The notes below the pieces were generated by a model. The model saw nothing but the letters and a program-made list of their open reading frames with translations, was not told the DNA's origin and ran no database searches. Positions 9,084 to 17,823 of a DNA stretch of 64,000 nucleotides are shown one piece after another. The stretch's first letter is position 1. Each line of letters starts with the position of its first letter. Origin of the DNA: Isoptericola variabilis 225 (lineage in GTDB: Bacteria; Actinomycetota; Actinomycetes; Actinomycetales; Cellulomonadaceae); assembly GCF_000215105.1 (NCBI RefSeq), contig NC_015588.1, positions 1,426,001-1,490,000 of the forward strand, in the 5' to 3' direction. A program made the translations under genes and the position numbers.

Positions 9084-11474
9084 TCAGCGGACCGCCAGGA
9101 CGAACGGGTGGACCGCGGCCGCGCCCGCCTGCCGCAGCAACCGGGCCGCCACGGTGAGCGTCCAGCCCGACTCGGTCCAGTCGTCGACGAGCAGCACCGT
9201 GCGGCCCGGGAGCCCCGCGAGCGCCGCCTCGCCGAGCTCGAGCCGTAGCCGCCGCGCGACGCCCGCGAGGCGCATCGCCGAGTTCACGTCGTGCCGCCCG
9301 GGCTCCTCGGCGCCCGGCGCGGGCCCGACCGACCCGATGAGCGGGACGCCCAGGTACGCGGCCAGCCCCGAGGCGAGGTGGTAGGTGAGCTGCGGGCGGG
9401 TCACCGAGCGGATCGCGACCACGCCCTCGACCGTGACCCGGCGCTCGTCGCCGTCGCCGGCGTGGACCGCGTCCCACGCCGCGAGCGTCCGGGCCGCGGC
9501 GTGACGCAGCGGCACGGGGACCTCGCCGTCGGGCGTGCCGGGAGCGAAGAGCTCGCGCAGGGGCACGGACCAGCCGAGGCCGTCGAGCCGCGCCACCGCG
9601 CGCCCCGGCTCGGCCTGCTCGTCGGCCGGGATGCGGCCCTTGAGCTCGAGGCCGAGCGTGGCGAGCCCCGTGGGCCACATCTTGCGCTGCTCGACCTCGA
9701 CGCCCGGCCGGTCCATCTCGGCGCGCGCCGCGGCCACGGCCTCGGCGTCGGGCGGGGCCGGCAGCGTGACGCCGTCGCACCGGTCGCAGCGACCGCACCG
9801 CCAGCCGTCGGCCAGCTCGGGGTCGTCGAGCTGGGCGCGCAGGAATGCCATGCGGCAGCCGGGCGTGGCGACGTAGTCGAGCATCGCCTGCTCCTCGGCG
9901 CGCCGCGTCTCGGTCACGCGCGCGTACCGGTCGGCGTCGTACACCCATTCGGCGCCCGTGGCGACCCAGCCGCCCTGCACCCGGCGGACCGCGCCGTCGA
10001 CGTCGAGCACCTTGAGCATGGTCTCCAGGCGCGAGCGCTTGAGGTCGACGTGCGTCTCGAGCGCGGCCGTCGACAGCGGCCCGTCGGCGGCCGAGAGCGC
10101 GCCGAGCGTCGCACGGACCTGCGCCTCGGCCGGGAACGCCTGGGAGGAGAACCAGTCCCAGATGGCCCTGTCCTCGTGGCCGGGCAGCAGCACGACCACC
10201 GCGTCGTCGACGCCGCGCCCGGCACGGCCGACCTGCTGGTAGTACGCGATGGGCGACGAGGGGGCGCCGAGATGCACGACGAACGCGAGGTCGGGCTTGT
10301 CGAAGCCCATGCCCAGCGCCGACGTCGCGACCAGCGCCTTGACGCGGTTCTCCTTGAGGTCCTCCTCGAGCTGGGCCCGCTGCGTCGGGTCGGTGCGTCC
10401 CGTGTACGCGGCGACGGCGAGCCCCGCGCCGCGCAGCTGCTCGGCGACCTGCTCGGCTGCCGAGACAGTGAGGCAGTAGACGATGCCGGACCCGTCGACG
10501 TCCTGGAGCGCCTCGACGAGCCAGGCGACGCGCGTCGGCTGGTCGGGCAGCTCGAGCACGGCCAGGTGGAGCGACTCGCGGTCGAGCCCGCCGCGCAGCA
10601 CGAGCACGTCGTCGGCCGGGGTGCCGTCGGCGTGCACCGCGAGCTGCTCGGCGACGTCGGCGGTCACGCGCGCGTTCGCGGTCGCGGTCGTCGCGAGCAC
10701 GGGGATGCCGGGCGGCAGGTCGGCGAGGAGAGTGCGGATGCGCCGGTAGTCGGGACGGAAGTCGTGGCCCCAGTCCGAGATGCAGTGCGCCTCGTCGACC
10801 ACCACGAGGCCCGCGTCGGCCGCGAGCCGGGGGAGGACCTCGTCCCGGAAGCCCGGGTTGTTGAGCCGCTCGGGCGAGCACAGCAGGACGTCGACCTCGC
10901 CCGCCGCGATGCTCCGGTGGATCTCGTCCCACTCGGTGACGTTCGCCGAGTTGATGGTCACGGCCCGGATGCCGGCCCGCTCGGCGGCGGCGATCTGGTC
11001 GCGCATGAGCGCGAGCAGCGGCGAGACGATGACCGTCGGCCCGGCGCCGCGCGAGCGCAGCAGCGACGTCGCGACGAAGTACACGGCGGACTTGCCCCAT
11101 CCGGTGCGCTGCACGACGAGCGCGCGCCGGCGGAACGCCACGAGCGCCTCGATCGCGCGCCACTGGTCGTCGCGCAGCGCCGCGTCGTCGCGCCCGACGA
11201 GCGCCCGCAGCGCCTCCTCGGCCTGCTCGCGCAGCGTGCCGCCGCCCTCGCCCGCCGAGTCGAGGAGCCCGCGCAACATCGCGAGCTTCGCGCGCCGCGC
11301 GGCCTCGTCGGGCGCCGGAGGCGGTGCGGACGGTCCCGGGGTGCCCGACGGCGGCACCGGAGCCGCGACGTCGGCCCACCCGTCCGGCTCGGGCGGCAGG
11401 TCGTCCGGCGGGGGAGCGTCGTCGTCCGACGGGACGAGCTCGAGGTCGGCGTACGGGTCGTCGGGGTGGCTCAC
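9084..11474 (-). CDS. RecQ-family DNA helicase with C-terminal phosphoribosyltransferase-like domain
   Basis: The 796-residue protein starts with an acidic Pro-rich tail of about 70 residues. A RecQ helicase core follows: Walker A QRTGWGKS near residue 125, VDEAHCISDWGHDFRP (DEAH plus the RecQ aromatic-rich loop) near 225, GMGFDKPD and QQVGRAGRG (motif VI). Zinc-binding cysteines follow in WRCGRCDRC. RecQ unwinds duplex and branched DNA 3-prime to 5-prime. After a linker, the last 110 residues resemble a type I phosphoribosyltransferase, with the PRPP-loop-like VLLVDDWTESGWTLT at the end and SGLAAYLGVPLIG before it. No typical HRDC domain was recognised. Start GTG at 11474 (VSHPDDPYADLE) is the best choice. 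The role of the extra domain is unknown. Confidence 0.88.
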   Translation of the reverse strand: MSHPDDPYADLELVPSDDDAPPPDDLPPEPDGWADVAAPVPPSGTPGPSAPPPAPDEAARRAKLAMLRGLLDSAGEGGGTLREQAEEALRALVGRDDAALRDDQWRAIEALVAFRRRALVVQRTGWGKSAVYFVATSLLRSRGAGPTVIVSPLLALMRDQIAAAERAGIRAVTINSANVTEWDEIHRSIAAGEVDVLLCSPERLNNPGFRDEVLPRLAADAGLVVVDEAHCISDWGHDFRPDYRRIRTLLADLPPGIPVLATTATANARVTADVAEQLAVHADGTPADDVLVLRGGLDRESLHLAVLELPDQPTRVAWLVEALQDVDGSGIVYCLTVSAAEQVAEQLRGAGLAVAAYTGRTDPTQRAQLEEDLKENRVKALVATSALGMGFDKPDLAFVVHLGAPSSPIAYYQQVGRAGRGVDDAVVVLLPGHEDRAIWDWFSSQAFPAEAQVRATLGALSAADGPLSTAALETHVDLKRSRLETMLKVLDVDGAVRRVQGGWVATGAEWVYDADRYARVTETRRAEEQAMLDYVATPGCRMAFLRAQLDDPELADGWRCGRCDRCDGVTLPAPPDAEAVAAARAEMDRPGVEVEQRKMWPTGLATLGLELKGRIPADEQAEPGRAVARLDGLGWSVPLRELFAPGTPDGEVPVPLRHAAARTLAAWDAVHAGDGDERRVTVEGVVAIRSVTRPQLTYHLASGLAAYLGVPLIGSVGPAPGAEEPGRHDVNSAMRLAGVARRLRLELGEAALAGLPGRTVLLVDDWTESGWTLTVAARLLRQAGAAAVHPFVLAVR

Positions 11475-11553
11475 CCGGTCGATCGTAGGCGCAGGGGCCG
11501 ACGCCCGTGCGCGCTCCTCCACAGGCACCGGCCGGGCCGTCGGCGCGTGGCGG

Positions 11554-11973
11554 TCAGTGCGCGTGCTCGCGCACGAGCGCGACGGCCGACGCGACGACCG
11601 CCACGCACTCGGCCGCGGCGGCCACGAACTCGTTGACCCCCGTGAACGTCGCGTGGACCCCGTAGAGGCCCACCGTCGCCGAGAGCACGAACGCGACGAG
11701 GGTCGCGGCCCCGAAGCCGATCCCGCCCACGAGCGGGAGCCAGTGGCGCCAGGCGACGAGCAGCACCGAGAGGACGGCGCCGCCCAGGGCGTTGAGCAGG
11801 AAGAGCGGACCGACCACGGGGATGTCGGCGTACCCGTGCACCCACAGGACGAGGTGCACCACCGCGGAGACGAGGACGCCCACGGCGGCGACCCAGCGCC
11901 ACGCCCGGGCGACCGGGTGCGCGGTGGCACCGCGCCCGTGGGAGGGTGGCGTCGACGAGGGCGAGCCGCTCAT
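11554..11973 (-). CDS. Small four-helix integral membrane protein of unknown function
   Basis: This 139-residue protein has a short Ser/Pro-rich N-terminus and about four hydrophobic segments (around WVAAVGVLVSAVVHLVLW, VVGPLFLLNALGGAVLSVLL, GFGAATLVAFVLS, FVAAAAECVAVVASAVAL). A His in the first helix (VVHLVLW) and a charged RHW between helices 2 and 3 recall small actinobacterial membrane proteins of unknown function. ATGs at 11973 and 11982 are both usable; ribosome sites are weak. It lies 79 bp upstream of recQ on the same strand and is divergent from the Rieske gene, so a shared control region of about 70 bp is possible. Confidence 0.65.
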   Translation of the reverse strand: MSGSPSSTPPSHGRGATAHPVARAWRWVAAVGVLVSAVVHLVLWVHGYADIPVVGPLFLLNALGGAVLSVLLVAWRHWLPLVGGIGFGAATLVAFVLSATVGLYGVHATFTGVNEFVAAAAECVAVVASAVALVREHAH

Positions 11974-12046
11974 GCTGGACATGCTGCCAGGTTTGCCGGC
12001 CGGAGGACACGGGGCGCCGCGCCCCGCCGACACGTTGGAGGAGCGC

Positions 12047-12505
12047 ATGACCGCACCGACCCCGCCCGCGCCGTGCTGCGGGCCGACCCGTCGCCAGCTG
12101 TTCCGGGGCGCCGGCGCCGCGGCGGGCGCCGTGGTCGGGGCGTCCGTGCTCGGGGCGTGCGCCGAGAGCACGGACCCGGGGGAGTCCGCGGCGTCCGTGA
12201 GCTCGGCCGGCGCCGGCACCGTCGTCATCGCGCTCGCCGAGGTCCCCGTGGGCGGGGCGGCCAGCGCCGAGGTCGGCGGTCAGCCGGTCCTGGTGACGCA
12301 GCCCGTGGAGGGCGAGGTGCACGTGTTCAGCGCGGTCTGCACGCACCAGGGCTGCACCGTCGTCCCGGGCGACGGCGAGCTCGAGTGCCCGTGCCATCGC
12401 TCGCGCTTCACGCTCGAGGACGCCGCGGTGCTGGGCGGTCCCGCGTCCGAGCCGCTCGGCGAGGTGTCCGTCACAGTCGTGGACGGCGACGTCGTGCTGG
12501 CCTGA
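12047..12505 (+). CDS. Rieske [2Fe-2S] protein, Tat-exported lipoprotein
   Basis: The 152-residue protein begins with a twin-arginine signal ([17 protein letters not shown]) that ends in a lipobox (SVLGAC), so it should be exported folded and lipid-anchored outside the membrane. The mature part is a Rieske domain: CTHQGC (Cys-x-His) and CPCHRSRF (Cys-x-x-His) supply the two Cys and two His ligands of the 2Fe-2S cluster. It is shorter than the QcrA subunit of the bc complex and has only the signal as membrane segment, so it is more likely a stand-alone electron-transfer protein. Start ATG has GGAGG 7 nt upstream. The redox partner is unknown. Confidence 0.88.
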   Translation: MTAPTPPAPCCGPTRRQLFRGAGAAAGAVVGASVLGACAESTDPGESAASVSSAGAGTVVIALAEVPVGGAASAEVGGQPVLVTQPVEGEVHVFSAVCTHQGCTVVPGDGELECPCHRSRFTLEDAAVLGGPASEPLGEVSVTVVDGDVVLA

Positions 12506-12512
12506 CGATTCG

Positions 12513-12518
12513 TAGACT
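12513..12518 (+). promoter_or_regulatory. -10 element TAGACT, leaderless hisC promoter
   Basis: TAGACT is placed 6 nt before the GTG of hisC (12525), identical in sequence and spacing to the hisD promoter. The hisC-to-sseB genes therefore seem to have their own promoter, which makes sense because they are cut off from hisD. Confidence 0.5.
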
Positions 12519-12524
12519 GGGCGG

Positions 12525-13676
12525 GTGACGACCCCCGCAGACACGTCCACGAGCCGTGCCCGGACGGTGCTGCCGCTGCGCCCCGAGCTCGCGGACGAGG
12601 TGCCGTACGGCGCCCCGCAGCTCGACGTGCCCGTGCTGCTCAACGTCAACGAGAACCCGTACCCGCCGTCGGACGCGGTCGTCGCGACGATCGCGCGCGA
12701 GGTCGCGGCCGCCGCGGCGGGCCTGAACCGGTACCCCGACCGCGACTTCCCCGCGCTGCGCGCCGACCTTGCCGACTACCTCGCGGTCGAGTCCGGCGTG
12801 CGCGTGGCGCCGGAGCAGGTGTGGGCGGCCAACGGCTCGAACGAGGTCATGCTGCACGTCCTGCAGGCGTTCGGGGGCCCCGGTCGCACCGCGCTGTCGT
12901 TCGCGCCGACGTACTCGATGTACCCCGAGTACGCGCGCGACACCCACACGCGCTGGGTCACGGGCCGGCGCGCCGAGGACTTCACGCTCGACGTCGACCA
13001 CGCGGTCGCGACGATCGCCGAGGTCCGTCCGTCGGTGATCCTGCTCGCGAGCCCGAACAACCCGACGGGCACCGCGCTGCCGCGCGCCGTCGTCGAGGCG
13101 GTCCTCGACGCCGCGGCCGCGATCCCCGCGGTCGTCGTGGTCGACGAGGCCTACGCCGAGTTCCGCCGTGCGGGGACGCCGTCGGCGCTCGAGCTGCTCG
13201 CCGACCACCCGCACCTGGCCGTCACGCGCACGATGTCCAAGGCGTTCGCGGCCGCGGGCCTGCGCCTGGGGTACCTCGCGGCGTCGACGGAGCTCGTCGA
13301 CGCGCTGCGGGTCGTGCGCCTGCCGTACCACCTGTCGGCGGTCACCCAGGCGGCGGCGCGGGCCGCCCTCGCGCACCGCACCGAGCTGCTGGCGCAGGTC
13401 GACGCGCTGCGGGCCGAGCGCGACGCGCTCGTCGACTGGCTGCGCGCGCAGCACCACGCCGGCCGGCCGCTGCAGGTGGCCGAGACCGACGCGAACTTCG
13501 TGCTGTTCGGCACGTTCGCCGACCGGCACGCCGTCTGGCAGGGGCTCCTCGACCGGGGCGTCCTGATCCGCGAGACCGGCCCCGACGGCTGGCTGCGCGT
13601 GTCGGTCGGCACCCCCGCCGAGACCGCCGCGTTCAAGGACGCGCTCACCGACGTGATGAGAGAGCAGGAGAGCTGA
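12525..13676 (+). CDS. hisC: Histidinol-phosphate aminotransferase
   Basis: HisC is a PLP enzyme that transfers an amino group from glutamate to imidazole-acetol phosphate. The 383 residues match fold-type I aminotransferases: [10 protein letters not shown] at the substrate-binding N-terminus, [18 protein letters not shown] (PLP-contacting Asp and Tyr), and [15 protein letters not shown] with the Schiff-base Lys around residue 245. The GTG start has a -10 hexamer 6 nt before it and no ribosome site, so the mRNA is probably leaderless. It overlaps hisB by 1 nt (TGATG). Confidence 0.95.
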   Translation: MTTPADTSTSRARTVLPLRPELADEVPYGAPQLDVPVLLNVNENPYPPSDAVVATIAREVAAAAAGLNRYPDRDFPALRADLADYLAVESGVRVAPEQVWAANGSNEVMLHVLQAFGGPGRTALSFAPTYSMYPEYARDTHTRWVTGRRAEDFTLDVDHAVATIAEVRPSVILLASPNNPTGTALPRAVVEAVLDAAAAIPAVVVVDEAYAEFRRAGTPSALELLADHPHLAVTRTMSKAFAAAGLRLGYLAASTELVDALRVVRLPYHLSAVTQAAARAALAHRTELLAQVDALRAERDALVDWLRAQHHAGRPLQVAETDANFVLFGTFADRHAVWQGLLDRGVLIRETGPDGWLRVSVGTPAETAAFKDALTDVMREQES

Positions 13677-14278
13677 TGGCAGCCCGCACCGCGCGCGTGG
13701 AGCGCACGACGAGCGAGTCGAGCGTCGTCGTCGAGCTGGACCTCGACGGCACCGGCCGCACCGACGTCTCCACGACCGTGCCGTTCTACGACCACATGCT
13801 GACCGCGCTGGGCAAGCACTCGCTCATCGACCTCACGGTCAAGGCCACCGGCGACACCCACATCGACGCCCACCACACCGTCGAGGACGTCGCGATCGTG
13901 ATCGGGGAGGCGCTCAAGGTCGCTCTCGGCGACAAGCGCGGCATCTCGCGCTTCGGCGACGCGCTCGTGCCGCTCGACGAGGCGCTCGCGCAGGCCGTCG
14001 TCGACGTGTCCGGTCGCCCGTACCTCGTGCACGACGGCGAGCCGGCCGGCCAGGAGTACCACCTCATCGGCGGGCACTTCACCGGGTCGCTCACGCGGCA
14101 CGTGCTCGAGTCGATCGCCCACCACGCCGGCATCTGCCTGCACGTGCGGGTCCTCGCGGGCCGCGACCCGCACCACGTCGTGGAGGCCCAGTTCAAGGCG
14201 CTCGCGCGCGCGCTGCGCGCGGCCGTCGCCCTCGACCCGCGCGTCGAGGGCGTCCCGTCGACCAAGGGAGCGTTGTAG
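13676..14278 (+). CDS. hisB: Imidazoleglycerol-phosphate dehydratase
   Basis: This is the monofunctional 200-residue HisB, which dehydrates imidazoleglycerol phosphate to imidazole-acetol phosphate with manganese bound by His and Glu clusters. The metal-binding motifs [12 protein letters not shown] and [12 protein letters not shown] are visible, with [12 protein letters not shown] and [12 protein letters not shown] at the expected places. The histidinol-phosphate phosphatase domain found in enterobacterial HisB is absent, as usual in actinobacteria. Start ATG overlaps the hisC stop by 1 nt. Confidence 0.95.
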   Translation: MAARTARVERTTSESSVVVELDLDGTGRTDVSTTVPFYDHMLTALGKHSLIDLTVKATGDTHIDAHHTVEDVAIVIGEALKVALGDKRGISRFGDALVPLDEALAQAVVDVSGRPYLVHDGEPAGQEYHLIGGHFTGSLTRHVLESIAHHAGICLHVRVLAGRDPHHVVEAQFKALARALRAAVALDPRVEGVPSTKGAL

Positions 14279-14803
14279 GTGCCCGATCGTCCCGAACCCG
14301 ACCTGCCCGCGGACCTGCCCGAGATCGAGATCCCGGACGACCTGTCGAGCCTGACCGAGCCCACGCACGACCCGGAGCTCGCCGTCCTCATCACCCAGAT
14401 CGCGGGCGCCGAGCCGCTCGCGGCCGCGTGCTCGCTCGCGCAGATCGACGTCGACGCCGTCGCCACGCCCGTCGGGGCGCTCGCCGTCCTGCGCGACCGC
14501 TCGGGCGACGCGCCCGACCGCGCCGCGTCGGCCATCTCGCAGCTCGTCAGGGGTGTGCCGCTCGTGCTCGCCACGCGCCGCGGCGAGCAGCTCACCTGCG
14601 TGCGCTACCAGGACGGCGCCAGCGAGGGCACGCTGCCCCCGGGCCTCGTGCTCGGCGGTGCCCCGGAGGAGCTCGAGGACCTGCTCACGGGCCAGGTCCG
14701 GGTGGGCGACCTGCCCGGCGTCGTGCCGTCGTCGAGCATCAGCCGGCTCAAGGCCATGCGGCTGCTCACGGGCGCGGCGCGCAAGGCCCGGAAGAAGAGG
14801 TGA
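14279..14803 (+). CDS. Uncharacterised his-operon protein between hisB and hisH
   Basis: I do not recognise a named domain in this 174-residue protein. The first 35 residues are acidic and Pro-rich ([16 protein letters not shown]). A mixed alpha/beta region follows with [17 protein letters not shown] and [16 protein letters not shown]. It ends in a basic tail (ARKARKKR). No signal peptide or membrane helix is seen. The GTG start directly abuts the hisB stop and it ends 4 bp before hisH, so it is surely cotranscribed with the his genes. Its layout loosely recalls the SseB-like protein at the end of this operon. A role linked to histidine synthesis or its regulation is inference from position only. 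Confidence 0.75.
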   Translation: MPDRPEPDLPADLPEIEIPDDLSSLTEPTHDPELAVLITQIAGAEPLAAACSLAQIDVDAVATPVGALAVLRDRSGDAPDRAASAISQLVRGVPLVLATRRGEQLTCVRYQDGASEGTLPPGLVLGGAPEELEDLLTGQVRVGDLPGVVPSSSISRLKAMRLLTGAARKARKKR

Positions 14804-14807
14804 CCCG

Positions 14808-15560
14808 ATGAGCGAGCAGGTGCCCGAGCTCCTGCCCGACGGCGGTGCCGCGGCCGAGCTCAACGCCCGGCCGGCGGCGCGCTCCGGCAGGTCCGCAGGC
14901 ACGGGCCGGCCGCGCGTCGTCGTCCTCGACTACGGCTTCGGCAACGTCCGGTCGGCCGTGCGCGCGCTCGAGCGCGTCGGCGCGGACGTCGAGCTCACGG
15001 CCGACCACGCGGCCGCGACCGAGGCCGACGGCCTGGTGGTGCCCGGGGTCGGCGCGTTCGCGGCGTGCATGGCGGGCCTGCGCGCGGTGCGCGGAGACCA
15101 GGTCGTCGACCGGCGCCTCGCGGGCAACCGCCCGGTGCTCGGCATCTGCGTCGGCATGCAGGTCATGTTCGACGCGGGCGTCGAGCACGGCGTGCGCGCC
15201 GACGGGCTGGGGGAGTGGCGCGGCGTCGTCGACCGGATCGACGCGCCCGTCGTGCCCCACATGGGCTGGTCACCCGTCGAGGTGCCGCCCGGCACGACGC
15301 TGTTCCGCGGCGTGGAGCACGAGCGCTTCTACTTCGTGCACTCGTACGCCGCCCAGCAGTTCACGCAGGGCCACGACGAGCACGCCGACCCGCGCTTCAC
15401 GCCCCCGCTCGTCACCTGGGCGCGGCACGGTTCCGACGGCCGCGAGGTGCGGTTCGTCGCCGCGGTCGAGGACGGTCCGCTGTCCGCCACGCAGTTCCAC
15501 CCCGAGAAGTCCGGCGACGCCGGCGCGACCCTGCTCGAGAACTGGGTCAAGTCCCTCTGA
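14808..15560 (+). CDS. hisH: Imidazole glycerol phosphate synthase, glutaminase subunit
   Basis: HisH hydrolyses glutamine and passes ammonia to HisF for the ring-forming step. The class I amidotransferase triad is visible: the nucleophile Cys in [11 protein letters not shown], and the His/Glu pair in [22 protein letters not shown] and VVPGVGAF are the usual N-terminal blocks. At 250 residues it is about 35 longer than typical because of an Ala/Arg-rich N-terminal extension before the first strand. An alternative later start cannot be excluded. hisF is not in this window, so its partner is encoded elsewhere. Confidence 0.95.
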   Translation: MSEQVPELLPDGGAAAELNARPAARSGRSAGTGRPRVVVLDYGFGNVRSAVRALERVGADVELTADHAAATEADGLVVPGVGAFAACMAGLRAVRGDQVVDRRLAGNRPVLGICVGMQVMFDAGVEHGVRADGLGEWRGVVDRIDAPVVPHMGWSPVEVPPGTTLFRGVEHERFYFVHSYAAQQFTQGHDEHADPRFTPPLVTWARHGSDGREVRFVAAVEDGPLSATQFHPEKSGDAGATLLENWVKSL

Positions 15561-15577
15561 GTCTGGAGACACCCCGC

Positions 15578-16309
15578 ATGACCGATCGCCTCGTCCTGCT
15601 GCCCGCCGTCGACGTCGCCGACGGCCAGGCCGTCCGTCTCGTCCAGGGCGAGGCAGGGTCCGAGACCTCCTACGGCGACCCGCTCGCCGCCGCGCTCGAC
15701 TGGCAGGCCGGCGGCGCCGAGTGGATCCACCTCGTCGACCTCGACGCCGCGTTCGGCCGCGGGTCGAACGCCGACCTGCTGGCCCGGGTGGTCGCCGAGG
15801 TCGACGTGCAGGTCGAGCTGTCGGGCGGCATCCGCGACGACGCGTCGCTCGAGCGCGCGCTGGCCACCGGCGCACGCCGCGTCAACATCGGCACGGCCGC
15901 GCTCGAGGACCCCGAGTGGACCGCCAAGGTCATCGCCGAGCACGGGGACGCCGTGGCCGTCGGGCTCGACGTGCGCGGTACCACGCTCGCGGCCCGCGGG
16001 TGGACCAAGGAGGGCGGCGACCTGTGGGAGGTCCTCGGCCGCCTCGACGAGGCCGGCTGCGCCCGGTACGTCGTGACCGACGTGACCAAGGACGGCACGC
16101 TGCGCGGCCCCAACGTCGAGCTGCTGCGCGAGGTCGCCTCGCGCACGCCCGCGAAGGTCGTCGCCTCGGGCGGCATCTCGTCGCTCGCCGACCTCGAGGC
16201 GCTGCGCGCCCTGGTGCCGCACGGCGTCGAGGGCGCCGTCGTCGGCAAGGCCCTGTACGCGGGTGCGTTCACGCTGCCCGAGGCGCTCGACGTCGCCGGC
16301 CGCCCGTGA
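15578..16309 (+). CDS. priA: Phosphoribosyl isomerase A (HisA/TrpF bifunctional type)
   Basis: The 243-residue TIM-barrel enzyme isomerises ProFAR in histidine synthesis. In actinobacteria the same enzyme (PriA) usually also acts as phosphoribosylanthranilate isomerase in tryptophan synthesis. Seen are [15 protein letters not shown] with the first catalytic Asp, [34 protein letters not shown] with the second catalytic Asp, and [11 protein letters not shown] for phosphate binding. Dual use is inference from the family; absence of trpF in the genome would support it. The start ATG follows GGAG by 11 nt. The stop overlaps the next gene by 4 nt. Confidence 0.92.
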   Translation: MTDRLVLLPAVDVADGQAVRLVQGEAGSETSYGDPLAAALDWQAGGAEWIHLVDLDAAFGRGSNADLLARVVAEVDVQVELSGGIRDDASLERALATGARRVNIGTAALEDPEWTAKVIAEHGDAVAVGLDVRGTTLAARGWTKEGGDLWEVLGRLDEAGCARYVVTDVTKDGTLRGPNVELLREVASRTPAKVVASGGISSLADLEALRALVPHGVEGAVVGKALYAGAFTLPEALDVAGRP

Positions 16310-17079
16310 CCGCCGACGACGGCCGGGCGCTGCCGGGCCACCTGCGCTCGATCCAGCCGACGTCGCAGTTCGCCGGCGACGACGGCTCGGCCGACCCTGA
16401 GCTCGCCGCGCTGCTCGAGGGCTACGCCGCCGGCGCCACGCCGCTGCGCGACGTCGTCGCACGGCTCGCGGCGACGCGCGTGCTGGTGCCGGTGCTGGCC
16501 GAGGTCGAGGCGACCGGCACGGTCGAGCACGAGGGCGCCGAGCTCCACGTCGACAAGGAGGCGTCGGCGGGCGTGGTCGCGCTCCAGGCGCCCGACGGCC
16601 GCCGCGCGCTGCCCGTGTTCACCTCGGTCGACGCGATGCGCGCGTGGCGCGCCGACGCCCGTCCGGTGCCCGTCGAGGCGCCGCGCGCCGCGCTGTCCGC
16701 GGTGAGCGAGGACTGGGCGCTGCTCGTCGTCGACCCGGCCGGCCCGGTGACGGCGCTCGTCCCGCGCCCGGCCGTGTGGGCGCTCGCCCAGGGGCAGCAG
16801 TGGCGCCCGGCGCTCGAGCCCACGGCGGACGGGCTCACGGTCGAGGCGGAGGTCGCGGCGGCGGTGGCCGACGCCGCCGCACCCGTCCAGCACGTCGTGC
16901 GGGCGCACGCCGAGCCGGGCCGCACGGCCGAGGTCGCGGTCGTGCTCGCGCTCGACCCGGGCCTGGACCGCGCGGGTCTCGACCGGGTGCTGGCACAGGT
17001 CAACGCGCGGCTCGGCGCGTCGAAGGTCGTCTCCGAGCGCGTCGACTCGCTCGAGCTGCGCATCGCCGCGGCCCGCTGA
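16306..17079 (+). CDS. SseB family protein
   Basis: The 257-residue protein has an SseB N-terminal-type domain over about residues 25-150 ([46 protein letters not shown]). A C-terminal part with beta-alpha pattern follows ([20 protein letters not shown]). SseB-like proteins are widespread in actinobacterial his operons, but their function is not established. It starts with GTG in a GTGA overlap with the priA stop, so it is translationally coupled. It ends 18 bp from the convergent protease gene. Confidence 0.8.
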   Translation: MTADDGRALPGHLRSIQPTSQFAGDDGSADPELAALLEGYAAGATPLRDVVARLAATRVLVPVLAEVEATGTVEHEGAELHVDKEASAGVVALQAPDGRRALPVFTSVDAMRAWRADARPVPVEAPRAALSAVSEDWALLVVDPAGPVTALVPRPAVWALAQGQQWRPALEPTADGLTVEAEVAAAVADAAAPVQHVVRAHAEPGRTAEVAVVLALDPGLDRAGLDRVLAQVNARLGASKVVSERVDSLELRIAAAR

Positions 17080-17097
17080 CGCCGCGGCGCGCGGGCC

Positions 17098-17823
17098 TCA
17101 GGAGCAGGGCGGCAGCGCCGAGAACGAGGCCTCGTCGCCGAGCAGCTGCCGCACCGTCGACAGCGGGATGAGCATCGAGCGCCCGTCCGACGTCTTGGCG
17201 TAGACGACGCCGATGACGCGGCCCGTCCCGTCGAGCGCCGCGGACCCCGACGACCCGGGCTCGACGGGGGCGTCGGTCACGAGCACCTCGCCGAGGTTCT
17301 CGTTGAGCGGGTCGGTCGTGCGGCCGATGACCTCGCCCTGGGTGACCGTGAGCGCCCCGCCCTCGGGGTAGCCGACCACGGTGACCGGGTCGCCGGCCTC
17401 GGGGTCGGCCGTGCCCAGCTCGGGGTAGGACGGCAGGGGGTCGTCGGTGCGCACGACGGCGAGGTCCGCGAGGGCGGCCGTGCTCGCGGCGGTGACCTCG
17501 ATGTCGCGCCCGTCGTAGGTGCTCACCTGGAGCACCTCGGAGTCGGCCACGACGTGCCGGTTGGTGATGAGCGTGTGCTCGTCGATCGCGAAGCCCGAGC
17601 CGGTCGACAGCCCCGTGCAGCCGACGTTGCGGATGCGCACGGCCATGCGGCGGACGGCGTCGAAGCCGTCGGGCGAGAGGTTCTCCCCGCCGTGGGCGAC
17701 CAGGCTCGGGGCGGCCGTGGGGGTGATGTCGTCCGGGACGGCGTCGGGCAGCTCGGGCAGCACCCCGCAGCCCGCGACGAGCGCGAGCGAGGAGACGACC
17801 ACGAGCGTGCGCCGCGCCCTCAC
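17098..17823 (-). CDS. Trypsin-like serine protease, lipoprotein
   Basis: The 241-residue product starts with a lipoprotein signal (RRTLVVVSSLALVAGC), so Cys19 is the likely lipid-anchored residue outside the membrane. The rest is a chymotrypsin-fold protease with all three catalytic positions in context: His in LITNRHVVAD, Asp in AALADLAVVRTD, Ser in PVEPGSSGSAAL. No PDZ domain follows, unlike HtrA. The GTG start lies in a GTGA overlap with the stop of the upstream coiled-coil gene, so the two are translationally coupled and may act together at the membrane. The substrate is unknown. Confidence 0.88.
   Translation of the reverse strand: MRARRTLVVVSSLALVAGCGVLPELPDAVPDDITPTAAPSLVAHGGENLSPDGFDAVRRMAVRIRNVGCTGLSTGSGFAIDEHTLITNRHVVADSEVLQVSTYDGRDIEVTAASTAALADLAVVRTDDPLPSYPELGTADPEAGDPVTVVGYPEGGALTVTQGEVIGRTTDPLNENLGEVLVTDAPVEPGSSGSAALDGTGRVIGVVYAKTSDGRSMLIPLSTVRQLLGDEASFSALPPCS

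Noticed and set aside
5008..9384. Very long open frame (1458 codons) overlapping the SNF2 gene in another frame
   Set aside because: Composition is Arg/Ala/Gly/Pro-rich without any domain. It is a by-product of the GC-rich codon pattern of the SNF2 gene, which has clear helicase motifs.
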